64,000 bases of DNA, from positions 62,001 to 126,000 of the forward strand of contig CACFTI010000001.1 of NCBI GenBank assembly GCA_902569115.1, given 5' to 3'. The first letter of the stretch is position 1, and every line of letters starts with the position of its first letter. The notes under the pieces were generated by a model. That model saw nothing but the letters and a program-made list of their open reading frames with translations. It was not told where the DNA came from and searched no databases. A program made the position numbers and the translations under genes. Source of the stretch: an uncultured Verrucomicrobiota bacterium (lineage in GTDB: Bacteria > Verrucomicrobiota > Verrucomicrobiia > Opitutales > Seribacteraceae). Positions 45,401 to 54,155 of the stretch are shown in pieces.

Positions 45401-48400
45401 GGGAAATGCAAAACCGTCTGAAATTCGATCAGAAGGAGACTAAACTGATAGTCGAAGATGCTAATCTAGTTTTTCAGGATTTACAAAAGATTATCTCTTT
45501 ATTGAAGGATGAAGTCCGAGAAGCTCGTTCATTTATCAATGAAAATGCCCCGTCCATTGCTGAGTTGGCCAAAGAGCTTGCAGAGGAAACTAAGATCCAA
45601 AAGCAAAAAATTGAGGAAATCAGTGAGAATAATAATCAAGACCTTGTAGATAAGAAGGAGACACTAGATAATCTCAACCAGGAGCAGGAGGAAATCAGTG
45701 CTTCCGTTGAAAATTTTGCTCAGGCTCTCCGACAGGAAGCCAACATTCAAAATCTTTTGGACGAGTACGGCCGGGAAATAGCAAGAGACGCTGACGATGC
45801 GGCGGCCTTGGTGGAGGAGACGGAGTCCAAAATCGCAGAAAAACTAAACGAGGCAACGCAGGGTCAAAATTCAGAAGAAATCGAAAACTTCACAAAGCAA
45901 ACTGTTGAAAAGCAGGAAGAACTCATTGATCAATTAAACCTTATTGCCGAGCATTTTGAGAAACTCGATGAGCAAGAGTCGGTGGCTGCAACCAGAGTTG
46001 AACTTAGAGATTTAGGGGAAAACCTTGAAATCGCCGAACAGCTTGAAGAACAATACGCTCAGGCTGAAAGATTGGCCGATCTTGCCAAACTCGCTCCTGA
46101 AGACTTGCTCGAAGAACTGGAAGAAGAGTTGAAAAGCAATAAAGCGATGCAACAGGAATTATCCGACCTTGCACAGGACACCGTGGAAGATGCTAATGAT
46201 CAACTCGAAGACGCATTGACCAAAGAAGAAAACTTGATTGACGAGCTCGAAAAGGAGAACAAGGAATTACAAAAGCAAAAGCAGGAAATAGCTAAGCAAC
46301 TAAAAGATTTGGCGAAGGAAGCCCAAAAGCTAGCCGAGCAAAAAATTGAGTCCGTTGAGAAAGAAGCGGAAAAGGCACAAGCGGATACGTTGAGCAAAAA
46401 AGCCGAGGATCTCCAAGAAGCTCTGGCTGAAGAGGCTCAGCAAACCGAGGAGGTAATCCAAAGTAAGCCTGATACCCAAGAACTAAAGGATGCTGCATTA
46501 GCCCTTGCCGATGCTCTAGAGGAAACAAGCAACGATTTGCAGGAAATCGCCAACGATCTGAACGAGCAATCTGAACTTGATTCCGAAAGCGCGCTGAAAA
46601 AGGCAGAAGGTGCAGAAAAAATTGCCCAGGAGACCCAGGCAAAAGTCGATTCAATGGAAGAAAAGGCAAATCAACTTCAAAACAAAGCCCAGAAAGCCCA
46701 ACAAGACTCCCTTAAAAAACAAATCGAAGAGGAAAAGGCCAAAGAGGAAGTACTTGAGTCCGGGGATGCTCTCGAAGAAGCCCAGGAACTTGCTTCTCAA
46801 TCACGCAATGATCCGACTCTTCAGGAAAATCTCGAAGAAGCAAAGACTAAACTTGCCCAGAAAAAAGAGAATTTTCGACAGGCACAGGAAAGTGCCTCAT
46901 TGGCCAAAGAAAAAGCGAGCCAATTGACGGAAGAAGCAAACCTTGCCCAAGCGGAAGCCGAAGATGCCAAGCAAAATGCAGAGAATGCAAAACAAGAAGC
47001 GGAAGAGGCAAATGCATTAGCAGAAGCCCTGACTAATCCAAATCTTCAGGACTCCGTCAATGAAGCCAGTAAAAAAGGAAACGAACTCGCCCAGGAAGCA
47101 GCGGAGGAAGCTAATGACCTTAAGCAACTAGCAGAAGAACTTGCTGAAGCCCTCGATCAACTCACGGAGGAAGCGGAAGGAAATGCTGAACTTCTTGCAG
47201 AAGCGGAACAAACTCAGCAAGAACTAGCTGAAGATTTATTCGAAACCTCTCAAGAATTAGCCCGAGCAGCCAGACATGAAGAAAGGCTCGACAATCCATC
47301 CGCTGGTGAAGCTTTGGAGAAGATAGCCGAATCAATCGAAGACACTGCTCTTAATGATCTCCCTGAAACTGCTCAAGCACTGGAAAATCAAGCATTGGCC
47401 AACGAGCTTGAAGACCTTGCGGAAAGCGCAGAGGAATTGGCCGAAGATCTGGCTTCTAATCAACCACACGGGGATGAAGAGATTGCCGGAGAACTAAATG
47501 CTCTAGCCGAAGAAACCACAGACTTGATTGAAGAAAATCCATCTTTCGCGGAGCTTCAAGATCAAGCCGAGGAATTTAGTACGCAAGCGAATCAAACGGA
47601 GGAGAGCCTTTCGCAACTTGCCGAAGATTTGGCTGGCGATGCCCAAGCGGCTCAGGAAGTGGCAGAATCTTCCGGCGAAGCTGCAGAACAGGCGAAAGCC
47701 GATATGCAAGCTGCCCAATCAGAGGCAAATGAAGCAGCCCGTGAGGCTGAAAACCTTGCACAAGCCTCCGAAGAAGCAGCACAAGCCCTGGAAAATGGAA
47801 CAGGCACTCAGAATCAAGCCATTGCCGCTGCTGATAATGCAGCACAACTTGCCGCAGTTGCAGAAAGTGCCGAAGAGGCTTTTGAAAAAGCCCAAGAACA
47901 AGCACAAACGGATTCCAATCTTGCCAATGAATCTATTGCCGAGGCAGAACAAGCGGCAAAACAAGCGGAAGAAGCGGCTGATTTAGCAGCGGCAGCAAAT
48001 GAATTATTGGACCAATTTTCCGAAACTCCACCATCCAATGAATTGGCTAATACTGATCTCCCTAGTGCGGGAATGGCTTTAAATGAAGTCGCAAATGCTC
48101 TCGAAAATCAGTTGGAAGCCCTCGAAAATCTGCAATCAGGAGAAAACATCAACTCATATCCTGACACCACTGAAAGCAAACGGGAAGAATTCCAAGCAGG
48201 ACAAAGTTCAGCAGAATCACCCGAAAATTTTGCTTCCGCCGAAGATGCATTCGATAGCATTACTCCATTCTCGGACCCTGAAGTCAGCGAAGTTTTGGCA
48301 CAAACTCTTGATACACTCGACCAAGCTGTATTCTCCACGGAAAATCCTTTCAACGAACCCGCAAATTCCTTACCCAGTGAATCACCACCTAGTGGCGAAC

Positions 48401-48879
48401 CACTCCAATCCGCTTCTATGGAACCGACCACTCTCGGGGAACACCAAAGTTCTGAGACTTTCCTAAGTGAGCCTGGGGAACACATACCAGGAAATGGACC
48501 CGGATCCGGTGCAGGTTCAATGGCATCAACCCCTTCCGCAAACCAAGCAATCGCTCAAGCACTTCAATCTTTGCAATTGGCCTCGGAAGCTCACGCACAA
48601 CGCATGTCACAACAACGTACTCAATTTATGATGGCTGATGCCCAGGGTAACCAAATAAATTCTTCTGATGGTGAATATCAAGTAAGCCCGGTAGCTGAAG
48701 TTGGTGACTTACCAAAATTTGAACAAGTTATGAATGAAGATGAATGGGGTAAATTACCAGCCAAACTCGCGAAAGATCTAATGGAGGCAGAAAGGGAAAA
48801 AGTTTCTGAAAATTACCGCAATCAAGTTCAAGCATATTTTCAGGCAATGTCGGACAAAGCGAGGACTACCAAAAAATGA
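42460..48879 (+). CDS. Giant DUF4175-like membrane protein with a long acidic coiled coil
   Basis: 2139 residues. Residues 1-175 hold three hydrophobic helices (about 24-46, 60-78, 150-172) in the pattern of DUF4175-type proteins (RRRNLILLRGLCSG). About 180-500 is a beta-rich extracytoplasmic region with Ig-like segments (YPDYTELKPV, FSALAEDDLGLARVEYLIKK). From about 1000 to 1850 the sequence is almost wholly Glu, Ala, Gln, Leu, Asn and Lys in heptads (repeated LAEE, EEAN, AEEL), a predicted coiled coil up to 120 nm long. The C-terminus (about 1850-2139) is Pro/Ser/Gly-rich and ends in a basic helix. A start with GGAG upstream. Overlaps the next gene by ATGA. Role unknown; the MoxR operon suggests cell-envelope work. 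Confidence 0.85.
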   Translation: MNPKLDPIITRKLNDFRSRRRNLILLRGLCSGTLSFLGVFVLIALLDYLTQGRISGDFRSGLSIIGYCIVLVTVWKTCINSLFQLPSAQKLARLLEQASPELKEDLLSAVELGISSHDSSDSDIFRNLVQKQASTKASKIDIKSILPLGTLKYWLRGTVALVVCTLALLQIPEFGSDLKLLMQRAILPGANLPPVTLYDVVILSPDENVTHTPSNEPLRVVARITPKREGITFKKVNLETKTAQKIRKVDLSKRSNEKYFVDYNVDDQAFAYRILVDDAPQTEWRNMGVAARPFIESFQKDFIYPDYTELKPVKTIENQGDLKAWEGTIINLSLSANQPIRSGRIEFKWLEKAEEVRQIKPDNENNILRTSIRMTHPGTYRIKNLIGNQLGWEGRPSSIFEITVIPDLAPSVKWIEPQERKLLVAPNDLLSFSALAEDDLGLARVEYLIKKNQGKWEVFPIPELLDPRGHKKAVLSFNLDLLKHKLKPGTLAQIKLRAQDLKGSRTETEAIELSVISRDFDLSQLHLLEKKSMVLENLEMIRTQTMLMQKNFQPSLKDFQQNKLDRSLFLEKSNQLENEFLLTAEEAYQDNLRALISMPRGADSFQLSMLAQAHGQIFHTFGTTWEKICSHAKNSTEANQVRAKANELSREVINRRMSISGNFRNVAQDLLNQHAETIAVAYLRSLHKRQNELLDHSEQGKTLPFLIRRQEVALSQWNPIAKTMSYSRDWQRSSTLKRIQSEQLKLLQSIDELGDDRKKLQIQITKWGQTIQNILRETQQKLASKSRESFRQKPEELYWNLHRNHLLWQKLDEKWKKAVQAQKKPEALSHAVIIALSQSDIVISETMMLSEVEQSRKDQNAIFVKDAGQTGRALIKIQQESRETDDYAELSEKSSKIASSFDLLLLQHHLIGSANQTLYFIRKESSTSSSWQGAECARQWGRVESVWKPILDSMSRMRLPNEVIEIMKKLPNQNYRKNIIREMQNRLKFDQKETKLIVEDANLVFQDLQKIISLLKDEVREARSFINENAPSIAELAKELAEETKIQKQKIEEISENNNQDLVDKKETLDNLNQEQEEISASVENFAQALRQEANIQNLLDEYGREIARDADDAAALVEETESKIAEKLNEATQGQNSEEIENFTKQTVEKQEELIDQLNLIAEHFEKLDEQESVAATRVELRDLGENLEIAEQLEEQYAQAERLADLAKLAPEDLLEELEEELKSNKAMQQELSDLAQDTVEDANDQLEDALTKEENLIDELEKENKELQKQKQEIAKQLKDLAKEAQKLAEQKIESVEKEAEKAQADTLSKKAEDLQEALAEEAQQTEEVIQSKPDTQELKDAALALADALEETSNDLQEIANDLNEQSELDSESALKKAEGAEKIAQETQAKVDSMEEKANQLQNKAQKAQQDSLKKQIEEEKAKEEVLESGDALEEAQELASQSRNDPTLQENLEEAKTKLAQKKENFRQAQESASLAKEKASQLTEEANLAQAEAEDAKQNAENAKQEAEEANALAEALTNPNLQDSVNEASKKGNELAQEAAEEANDLKQLAEELAEALDQLTEEAEGNAELLAEAEQTQQELAEDLFETSQELARAARHEERLDNPSAGEALEKIAESIEDTALNDLPETAQALENQALANELEDLAESAEELAEDLASNQPHGDEEIAGELNALAEETTDLIEENPSFAELQDQAEEFSTQANQTEESLSQLAEDLAGDAQAAQEVAESSGEAAEQAKADMQAAQSEANEAAREAENLAQASEEAAQALENGTGTQNQAIAAADNAAQLAAVAESAEEAFEKAQEQAQTDSNLANESIAEAEQAAKQAEEAADLAAAANELLDQFSETPPSNELANTDLPSAGMALNEVANALENQLEALENLQSGENINSYPDTTESKREEFQAGQSSAESPENFASAEDAFDSITPFSDPEVSEVLAQTLDTLDQAVFSTENPFNEPANSLPSESPPSGEPLQSASMEPTTLGEHQSSETFLSEPGEHIPGNGPGSGAGSMASTPSANQAIAQALQSLQLASEAHAQRMSQQRTQFMMADAQGNQINSSDGEYQVSPVAEVGDLPKFEQVMNEDEWGKLPAKLAKDLMEAEREKVSENYRNQVQAYFQAMSDKARTTKK

Positions 48880-49994
48880 GGGGTGTGTTTAAATTCCATC
48901 TGAAAAGCAGAGCAAAGATCCTCACGATTCTTCTATTCAGCTTAACATTTCACACAGGCAAATCGCAACCTGTCGAACAGTTCGAATCAACTGAATGGAA
49001 GAATCCATTCAAACCGGATGAAGTGGATAAAGCCATTGAATCAGGTATCCAGTTTCTTTTGAGCAATCAAAAGAAAGATGGGGCGATCTATGATAGAGGG
49101 AACCCTACTGCAATCACAGCCTTATCAGTTATGTCGCTTGCAGCGGTTGGTCACCTACCGATTCATCCCAATGAAAATGGCAGAGCTATGGCCAAAGCAC
49201 TTGAATTTATACTTCTTGAAAAAAATCAAGATGAAGTTGGCTATTTTGGCAAACACGGAGGCCGTATGTATGGCCATGGTATTGTCACCCTAACCTTAGC
49301 TGAATTGTTGGGGATGGGAATGGACGAAAAGACTGATAGATCCATTCGGGAGAAATGCCAAAAAGCGATTGATATGATTCTCCGATCACAAAAAGTTCGT
49401 AAGAATCCGTCACAACAAGGAGGGTGGCGATATAGTCCCGATGCAAGAGATGCTGATTTGTCAGTGACTATTTGGCAATTAATGGCTTTGCGTTCAGCCA
49501 AAAACTCAGGCCTTGTCGTCCCTGGAGCAGCCATTACCGATGCGATCGAATACTTAAAACGATCTTACAAGTCGAAGCTCGATGAACAAGGTGCTCCCAT
49601 TGATAAAAAGTCAGGGTTTGCATACCAACCCGGGGGACACCCAGAATATACAACGACTGCAGCTGGCTTGCTGGCCATGCAAGTCTGTGGACAATACGAG
49701 TCACCTTTTGTTCTAGGGGCTGCTGATTGGCTTCTCGATAATGCTCCAAAGACCAATCGGAAGTTTTTCTTTTACGGTACTTATTACTATGCCCAAGCCA
49801 TGTATCAGCGTGGCGATGAACACGCGGAGAAAGCCCGCAAACTGGTGGAGGAAATTCTTCTTCCTATGCAAAAAGATAACGGAGCCTGGCAAGGAGGAGG
49901 CTCAGAATCAGGTACAGGGGAAGTATACTGCTCATCTATGGCCATGTTGGCTCTTGCCGTAAAATATCATTACCTGCCAATTTATCAGCGTTAG
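48876..49994 (+). CDS. Secreted prenyltransferase/squalene-oxidase repeat protein
   Basis: 372 residues with a signal peptide (about 10-30, ILTILLFSLTFHTGKS). The rest is an alpha-alpha toroid: repeats such as GIQFLLSNQKKDGAIYD, AITALSVMSLAAVGHLP, GGWRYSPDARDADLSVTIWQLMALRSAKN, EYTTTAAGLLAMQVCG and GAWQGGGSESGTGEVYCSSMAMLALA, typical of the prenyltransferase/squalene cyclase repeat group. The catalytic DxDD of cyclases is absent, so it is probably a binding or structural protein, as in other members of such operons. Last gene of the MoxR operon; overlaps the giant gene by ATGA and ends 4 bases before a convergent gene. Confidence 0.87.
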   Translation: MRGVFKFHLKSRAKILTILLFSLTFHTGKSQPVEQFESTEWKNPFKPDEVDKAIESGIQFLLSNQKKDGAIYDRGNPTAITALSVMSLAAVGHLPIHPNENGRAMAKALEFILLEKNQDEVGYFGKHGGRMYGHGIVTLTLAELLGMGMDEKTDRSIREKCQKAIDMILRSQKVRKNPSQQGGWRYSPDARDADLSVTIWQLMALRSAKNSGLVVPGAAITDAIEYLKRSYKSKLDEQGAPIDKKSGFAYQPGGHPEYTTTAAGLLAMQVCGQYESPFVLGAADWLLDNAPKTNRKFFFYGTYYYAQAMYQRGDEHAEKARKLVEEILLPMQKDNGAWQGGGSESGTGEVYCSSMAMLALAVKYHYLPIYQR

Positions 49995-49998
49995 TGAT

Positions 49999-50847
49999 CT
50001 ACAATCGTAAGGCTTTCTCGTTCAATCCGTAAACTTGAGTAGCCACCTCCCCTTCGATCAAGCTTTGTTCATTTTCACTAAGCTTGGAAATGAACTCACG
50101 ACAAATTTCAACCCATGGACCATATTCAATAGCCAATCTTGCAACCGGCCAATCCGAACCGAACATCATTCTTTGCGGACCAAAAGCGTCGAGAGTAATC
50201 TCCATGTAAGGAAATAAATCGTCCTTTTTCCAACTTCCCCAGTCTGCCTCTGTGGCAATTCCGGAAAGTTTACAGGAAACATTTTCTCGCTTGGCTAATT
50301 CATACATTTGCGATTTCCATGGCTCGATTAGGGAATCTCCAATCCTTGGTTTGGCGATATGATCCAATACGAATACTTGATTCGGATGCCGGTCAACAAA
50401 CTCAATAGATGGAGCGAGCTGTCTTTCATAAATTAAAATATCATACACCCAGCCATGCTCTTTGATCAAACTGACTCCCCGGTTAAAATGTTCTCCAAGA
50501 ATAAAATCATCATCTGGTTCATCCTGAACGACATGGCGAATCCCCTTAAGTAAATTATTGTCAGAGTATTTATCCATTAAATCTCCAACATTCGCATCTG
50601 CTAAAGGAAGCCACCCCACAACTCCCAAAATAAAATCATGCGCCTTAGCATGATCAAGCAAGTCATCTGTTTCGCGTAAAGATTGATCCGCCTGCACGGA
50701 GACAACACCATCAATCCCAACAGCAGAAATCTCACTCCTCAAATCTGGAGGCTGGTAATCAACCTTCAGAATATTCATTTCATCATTCATCCATGAATAG
50801 GTCTTGGGGTCATATTGCCAAAAGTGATGATGAGAATCTATTTTCAT
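49999..50847 (-). CDS. Amidohydrolase, L-fuconolactonase/rhamnonolactonase-like
   Basis: 282 residues of the amidohydrolase-2 family (COG3618 type). The start MKIDSHHHFWQYDPKTYSWMN with HxHFW, DGVVSVQADQSLRETDDLL, GIRHVVQDEPDDDF, FVLDHIAKP, NVSCKLSGI and MMFGSDWPVARL match sugar-lactone hydrolases such as fuconolactonase; the last Asp (GSDWP) is the catalytic one. It probably hydrolyses a sugar-acid lactone in the cytoplasm. It begins 2 bases after the stop of the LIM/DA1 peptidase gene. The fucU gene at 10.7 kb would suit fucose as its source, but the two are 39 kb apart. Confidence 0.83.
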   Translation of the reverse strand: MKIDSHHHFWQYDPKTYSWMNDEMNILKVDYQPPDLRSEISAVGIDGVVSVQADQSLRETDDLLDHAKAHDFILGVVGWLPLADANVGDLMDKYSDNNLLKGIRHVVQDEPDDDFILGEHFNRGVSLIKEHGWVYDILIYERQLAPSIEFVDRHPNQVFVLDHIAKPRIGDSLIEPWKSQMYELAKRENVSCKLSGIATEADWGSWKKDDLFPYMEITLDAFGPQRMMFGSDWPVARLAIEYGPWVEICREFISKLSENEQSLIEGEVATQVYGLNEKALRL

Positions 50848-50849
50848 AT

Positions 50850-51905
50850 TTATTGTAAGGTTGGAGGTTTTGACTTTCTTTTCATTTCGGCAAGCAGAGC
50901 TGGCCAGCCAAGAACTGAAAGGCGTTGTTTCATCCTCCGGTACCCTGCTCCATAAACAGGGTTGTCACTCTGCTTCATGTTTTCAAGAATAATTGAGGCA
51001 AGCTTCCCTTTCTCTTTGAAAAGAGTTGCTTCCGAAACAAGGTTGCAAAAGCCCTCAACCACCGCAGGGATATCCTCAATAAATCTCTCATTAAGCCATA
51101 TATGGGCATATTCGTGAGCCAATACAGATGAACATTCAATGTGAGGCATTCCATGAAGGATAAAAATATCGTGATCAAATGTTGTACGAGTAAATTTTCC
51201 ATCGCTAACAATTTTATAGCTTGTAAGGGTCAAGCCCCGAAGATTGCCACGAGCATTAATTTTTAGTGCCTGCTTATCAATAACCTGCTTTGCCACTACA
51301 CGAATATTCACATTCCCCTTAGGAAGAGAAATTCCTAATGAAGACAAAGTTGGCCACACTCGCCTTCTTACTTCCTCCATTCTTTTTACATCATATACGC
51401 CATCGGACGCACAGGATAAACAATTGATTCTTCCATCCTTTAAAATTTGTTTAGTCGAAAGCATTCGAGGTGAAATTATTTTTGAGCAAGAATCACATAC
51501 TTTTGCTTTATGAAAGTGGTTCGAATGAACTAATCCGCCCCATTCATCTCTCTTTAATTTTTCACCACCTTGAAATCCTTCATTGCAAACTAAGCATGTA
51601 AAACATTGCTCATGAAATTTATAAGGGCCAGCTTCTTTAATTGGAGAATTCCCAAGCCTTTCTGAACAACGGTGACATCTTAATATCCTTGACCAATCTC
51701 GTATAAATTGTCGATCAGATGGAATAAAGCGGTTGATCAAAAATCGATATTCCCGTTCCTCAATCCTAATGCCCACCTCATCACCTTCAACTTCAAAAAG
51801 TTCGCCTAATTGCGTTTTACCCTCAACCGTTGTCCACAACCTGTTCGCTGCAAATGGAGTAGAAAAAGTCAGAATTAAGCAGAGCAAATATGGTATTCGT
51901 CCCAC
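50850..51905 (-). CDS. Secreted LIM-domain, DA1-like zinc metallopeptidase
   Basis: 351 residues from a GTG start. Signal peptide 1-20 (LLCLILTFSTPFAA). Residues 22-71 form an SHD1-like small domain (LWTTVEGKTQLGELFEVEGD). A complete LIM zinc pattern follows: C77-x2-C80-x17-H98-x2-C101-x2-C104-x2-C107-x19-H127-x2-H130, then a second zinc pattern C137-x2-C140-x21-C162-x2-C165. The C-terminal DA1-like peptidase has H264-E-Y-A-H268 with E284 in VVEGF, the gluzincin set. Plant DA1 has LIM, LIM-like and peptidase parts in the same order but with ubiquitin-binding motifs in front and no signal. This is the same architecture, exported. It is 15 bases after argH; substrate unknown. Confidence 0.85.
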   Translation of the reverse strand: MGRIPYLLCLILTFSTPFAANRLWTTVEGKTQLGELFEVEGDEVGIRIEEREYRFLINRFIPSDRQFIRDWSRILRCHRCSERLGNSPIKEAGPYKFHEQCFTCLVCNEGFQGGEKLKRDEWGGLVHSNHFHKAKVCDSCSKIISPRMLSTKQILKDGRINCLSCASDGVYDVKRMEEVRRRVWPTLSSLGISLPKGNVNIRVVAKQVIDKQALKINARGNLRGLTLTSYKIVSDGKFTRTTFDHDIFILHGMPHIECSSVLAHEYAHIWLNERFIEDIPAVVEGFCNLVSEATLFKEKGKLASIILENMKQSDNPVYGAGYRRMKQRLSVLGWPALLAEMKRKSKPPTLQ

Positions 51906-51920
51906 GATTTCCGTTTTCAG

Positions 51921-53327
51921 TTAATCGGATAAAATAGAATTCCAATGGGCAATTCTTGAAGCTATCTGTTTCGGGCCGGGCATCCCGGGTTTTTCTCGCA
52001 TCGAGAATGCCCTCTTCAGATCGAAAACTTCCCGCCAATCATTTGTGAGAAATTCAGAAATTTGCTTTGCATCCTCATCGGGAATTTCACTTAAACGAAT
52101 ACCTTGAGACTCAGCAAGCCCCACTAGTTCTCCAACCACATGATGGGCCTGCCTGAAAGGAAGGCCTTTACTGACAAGAAAATCCGCTAAATCCGTCGCA
52201 AGAAGCAAGGGGTCTGACGCGGCCAGTTGACATTTTTTCTCGTTGAAAACAGTTTCTTCCATGCATCCTTTGACCACAGCCAGGCACAAAGACAACTGAT
52301 CATAGCTATCAAAAACAGGTGGCTTGTCTTCCTGTAGATCGCGATTGTAGGTCAAAGGAAGGCCTTTAACTAAGACCAGCAGGTTTGTAAGATTCCCGAC
52401 AATCCTGCCGGTTTTCCCCCGGATTAATTCATAACAATCAGGATTTTTTTTCTGAGGCATTAACGAGGAACCCGTGGTAAAAGAATCCGGCAGTGTGACA
52501 AACCCGAATTCCGATGAATTCCAAAGAATAAAGTCTTCCGCAAGCCTAGACAAATGAACAGCAGTCATGGAACAGGCACTTGCAAATTCCAAGAATAAAT
52601 CACGGTCTGCGACCGCATCCATGCCATTGGCAGTCAAGCAAGCATTTCCATCATCATCCACGAACCCTAGGATCTTAGCGGTATATTCGCGGTCCAAAGG
52701 AAGAGTGCTACCGGCAATTGCTCCAGATCCTAATGGGCAGGCATTCGCATGCTTAGCAACGACTGAAAACCTCTCATGATCTCGACCTAATGATTCGATA
52801 TGGGCAAGCATATGATGCCCGACCGTAACTGGTTGTGCCCTTTGCAAGTGAGTGTAACCTGGAATTGGAAGGGACGCGTATTTCTCAGCAATAAATAATA
52901 GCGCTTGCATTGCACCTTCAAGACTGACTTGCAAATTAGAACAAGCGTCCTTGAAAAAGAGTCGCATATCTGTTGCTACCTGGTCGTTTCGACTTCTCCC
53001 AGTATGCAGTTTGTCCGCTGCCTTAGTTTTTCCACGCAACGCCTGCTCTAAATTCATATGAACATCTTCCATCTCAAGTTTCCAAGGAAAATCATCCTTA
53101 AGAATCTCTTCCTGTAACTCTTGAATTCCAAGTTCAATCTCCTTTAACTCTTCTGCGGAGATAAGGCCTACATAAGCAAGCATAGCCGCATGCCCGAGAC
53201 TTCCCTTTAAATCATATGAAGCGAGTCTTTTATCAAATGATACGGATTCTCCGAATATTTGCATCAGGGCGTCTGGTCGGGATGAAAATCTCCCGCCCCA
53301 TGTGGCATGCTTTGTTTCGTTTGGCAT
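51921..53327 (-). CDS. argH: Argininosuccinate lyase
   Basis: 468 residues, normal length; splits argininosuccinate to arginine and fumarate, last step of arginine synthesis. The fumarase/aspartase superfamily signature GSSLMPQKKNPD, with the catalytic serine loop, lies at about residues 285-297; other landmarks are WGGRFSS at the N-terminus, EDVHMNLE, HTGRSRNDQVATD and the TGYTHLQ-equivalent PGYTHLQRAQPVT. Start ATG without ribosome-binding motif. The DA1-like gene follows 15 bases after the stop. Confidence 0.97.
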   Translation of the reverse strand: MPNETKHATWGGRFSSRPDALMQIFGESVSFDKRLASYDLKGSLGHAAMLAYVGLISAEELKEIELGIQELQEEILKDDFPWKLEMEDVHMNLEQALRGKTKAADKLHTGRSRNDQVATDMRLFFKDACSNLQVSLEGAMQALLFIAEKYASLPIPGYTHLQRAQPVTVGHHMLAHIESLGRDHERFSVVAKHANACPLGSGAIAGSTLPLDREYTAKILGFVDDDGNACLTANGMDAVADRDLFLEFASACSMTAVHLSRLAEDFILWNSSEFGFVTLPDSFTTGSSLMPQKKNPDCYELIRGKTGRIVGNLTNLLVLVKGLPLTYNRDLQEDKPPVFDSYDQLSLCLAVVKGCMEETVFNEKKCQLAASDPLLLATDLADFLVSKGLPFRQAHHVVGELVGLAESQGIRLSEIPDEDAKQISEFLTNDWREVFDLKRAFSMREKPGMPGPKQIASRIAHWNSILSD

Positions 53328-53395
53328 GATAATATATCATCCAAAGGTTCGGCCTTGCCGCAACCAAATTTCAGTTACTAGCCCAAACAGCTTGC

Positions 53396-54148
53396 TTAAG
53401 CAAAAATAGACTTAATTTTCGCTTTAGCGTGATCCCGGTTCAGTTTCGCAATGTAATCAAGGGATATATCTTTGGGGCAAGCAGCAGAACATTCGCCGTA
53501 ATTTCTGCAATTGCCAAAACCGGCCTCATCCATGGCAGAAACCATAGCAAGCACTCGCTTATCTTTCTCTGCTTGCCCTTGCGGAAGCATGTTAAGGTGC
53601 CCCGCTTTCGCAGATGTGAAAAGCATGGCGGATGCATTTTTACAGGATGCCACACATGCACCACATCCGATACACGCAGCAGCATCCATTGCCTTGTCAG
53701 AATCGTCTTTCGGTACAGGTAATGCGTTACCATCAGGTGCGCTGCCAGTGCGAACAGTGATAAAACCTCCGGCCTGGGTAATGCTGTCAAAGGCAGAGCG
53801 ATCAACCACTAGATCTTTGACCACAGGAAACGCCTTTGCCCGAAACGGTTCGATGGTGACTGTGTCGCCGTCTTCAAATTTACGCATGTGGAGTTGGCAA
53901 GTTGTAGTGGAGTTTTCAGTGCCATGTGGAAGCCCGTTAATCGTAAGAGAGCACATGCCACAAATACCTTCGCGACAATCATGATCAAAAACAACTGGTT
54001 CAGTACCTTCTTCCAAAAGCTGTTCATTTAATTGATCCATCATTTCAAGAAAGGACGAATCCTCTGAGACATTGTCTAAGGTGTGAGTTTCAAAGCGACC
54101 TTCATCATTTCGGTCGTCTTGCCTCCAAACTTTGAGAAACAATTTCAT
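53396..54148 (-). CDS. sdhB: Succinate dehydrogenase/fumarate reductase iron-sulfur subunit
   Basis: 250 residues. Carries all three cluster motifs: [2Fe-2S] C58, C63, C66, C84; [4Fe-4S] C149-x2-C152-x2-C155 and [3Fe-4S] C159, C204, C210 with C214 returning to the 4Fe set. It passes electrons from SdhA to the membrane subunit. Its length and the [11 protein letters not shown] region are those of the type found with one cytochrome b subunit. 8 bases after sdhA. Confidence 0.96.
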   Translation of the reverse strand: MKLFLKVWRQDDRNDEGRFETHTLDNVSEDSSFLEMMDQLNEQLLEEGTEPVVFDHDCREGICGMCSLTINGLPHGTENSTTTCQLHMRKFEDGDTVTIEPFRAKAFPVVKDLVVDRSAFDSITQAGGFITVRTGSAPDGNALPVPKDDSDKAMDAAACIGCGACVASCKNASAMLFTSAKAGHLNMLPQGQAEKDKRVLAMVSAMDEAGFGNCRNYGECSAACPKDISLDYIAKLNRDHAKAKIKSIFA

Positions 54149-54155
54149 ATTTAAA

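Noticed and set aside
46610-48466. Lys/Pro-rich frames in the other forward frames of the giant coiled-coil gene
   Set aside because: They are produced by shifting GAA/GCA-rich heptad codons; no start signal or family sequence is seen.
53378-53396. TTGCTTAAGCAA palindrome downstream of argH
   Set aside because: It lies at the sdhB stop and has no T-run in the right direction; likely chance.
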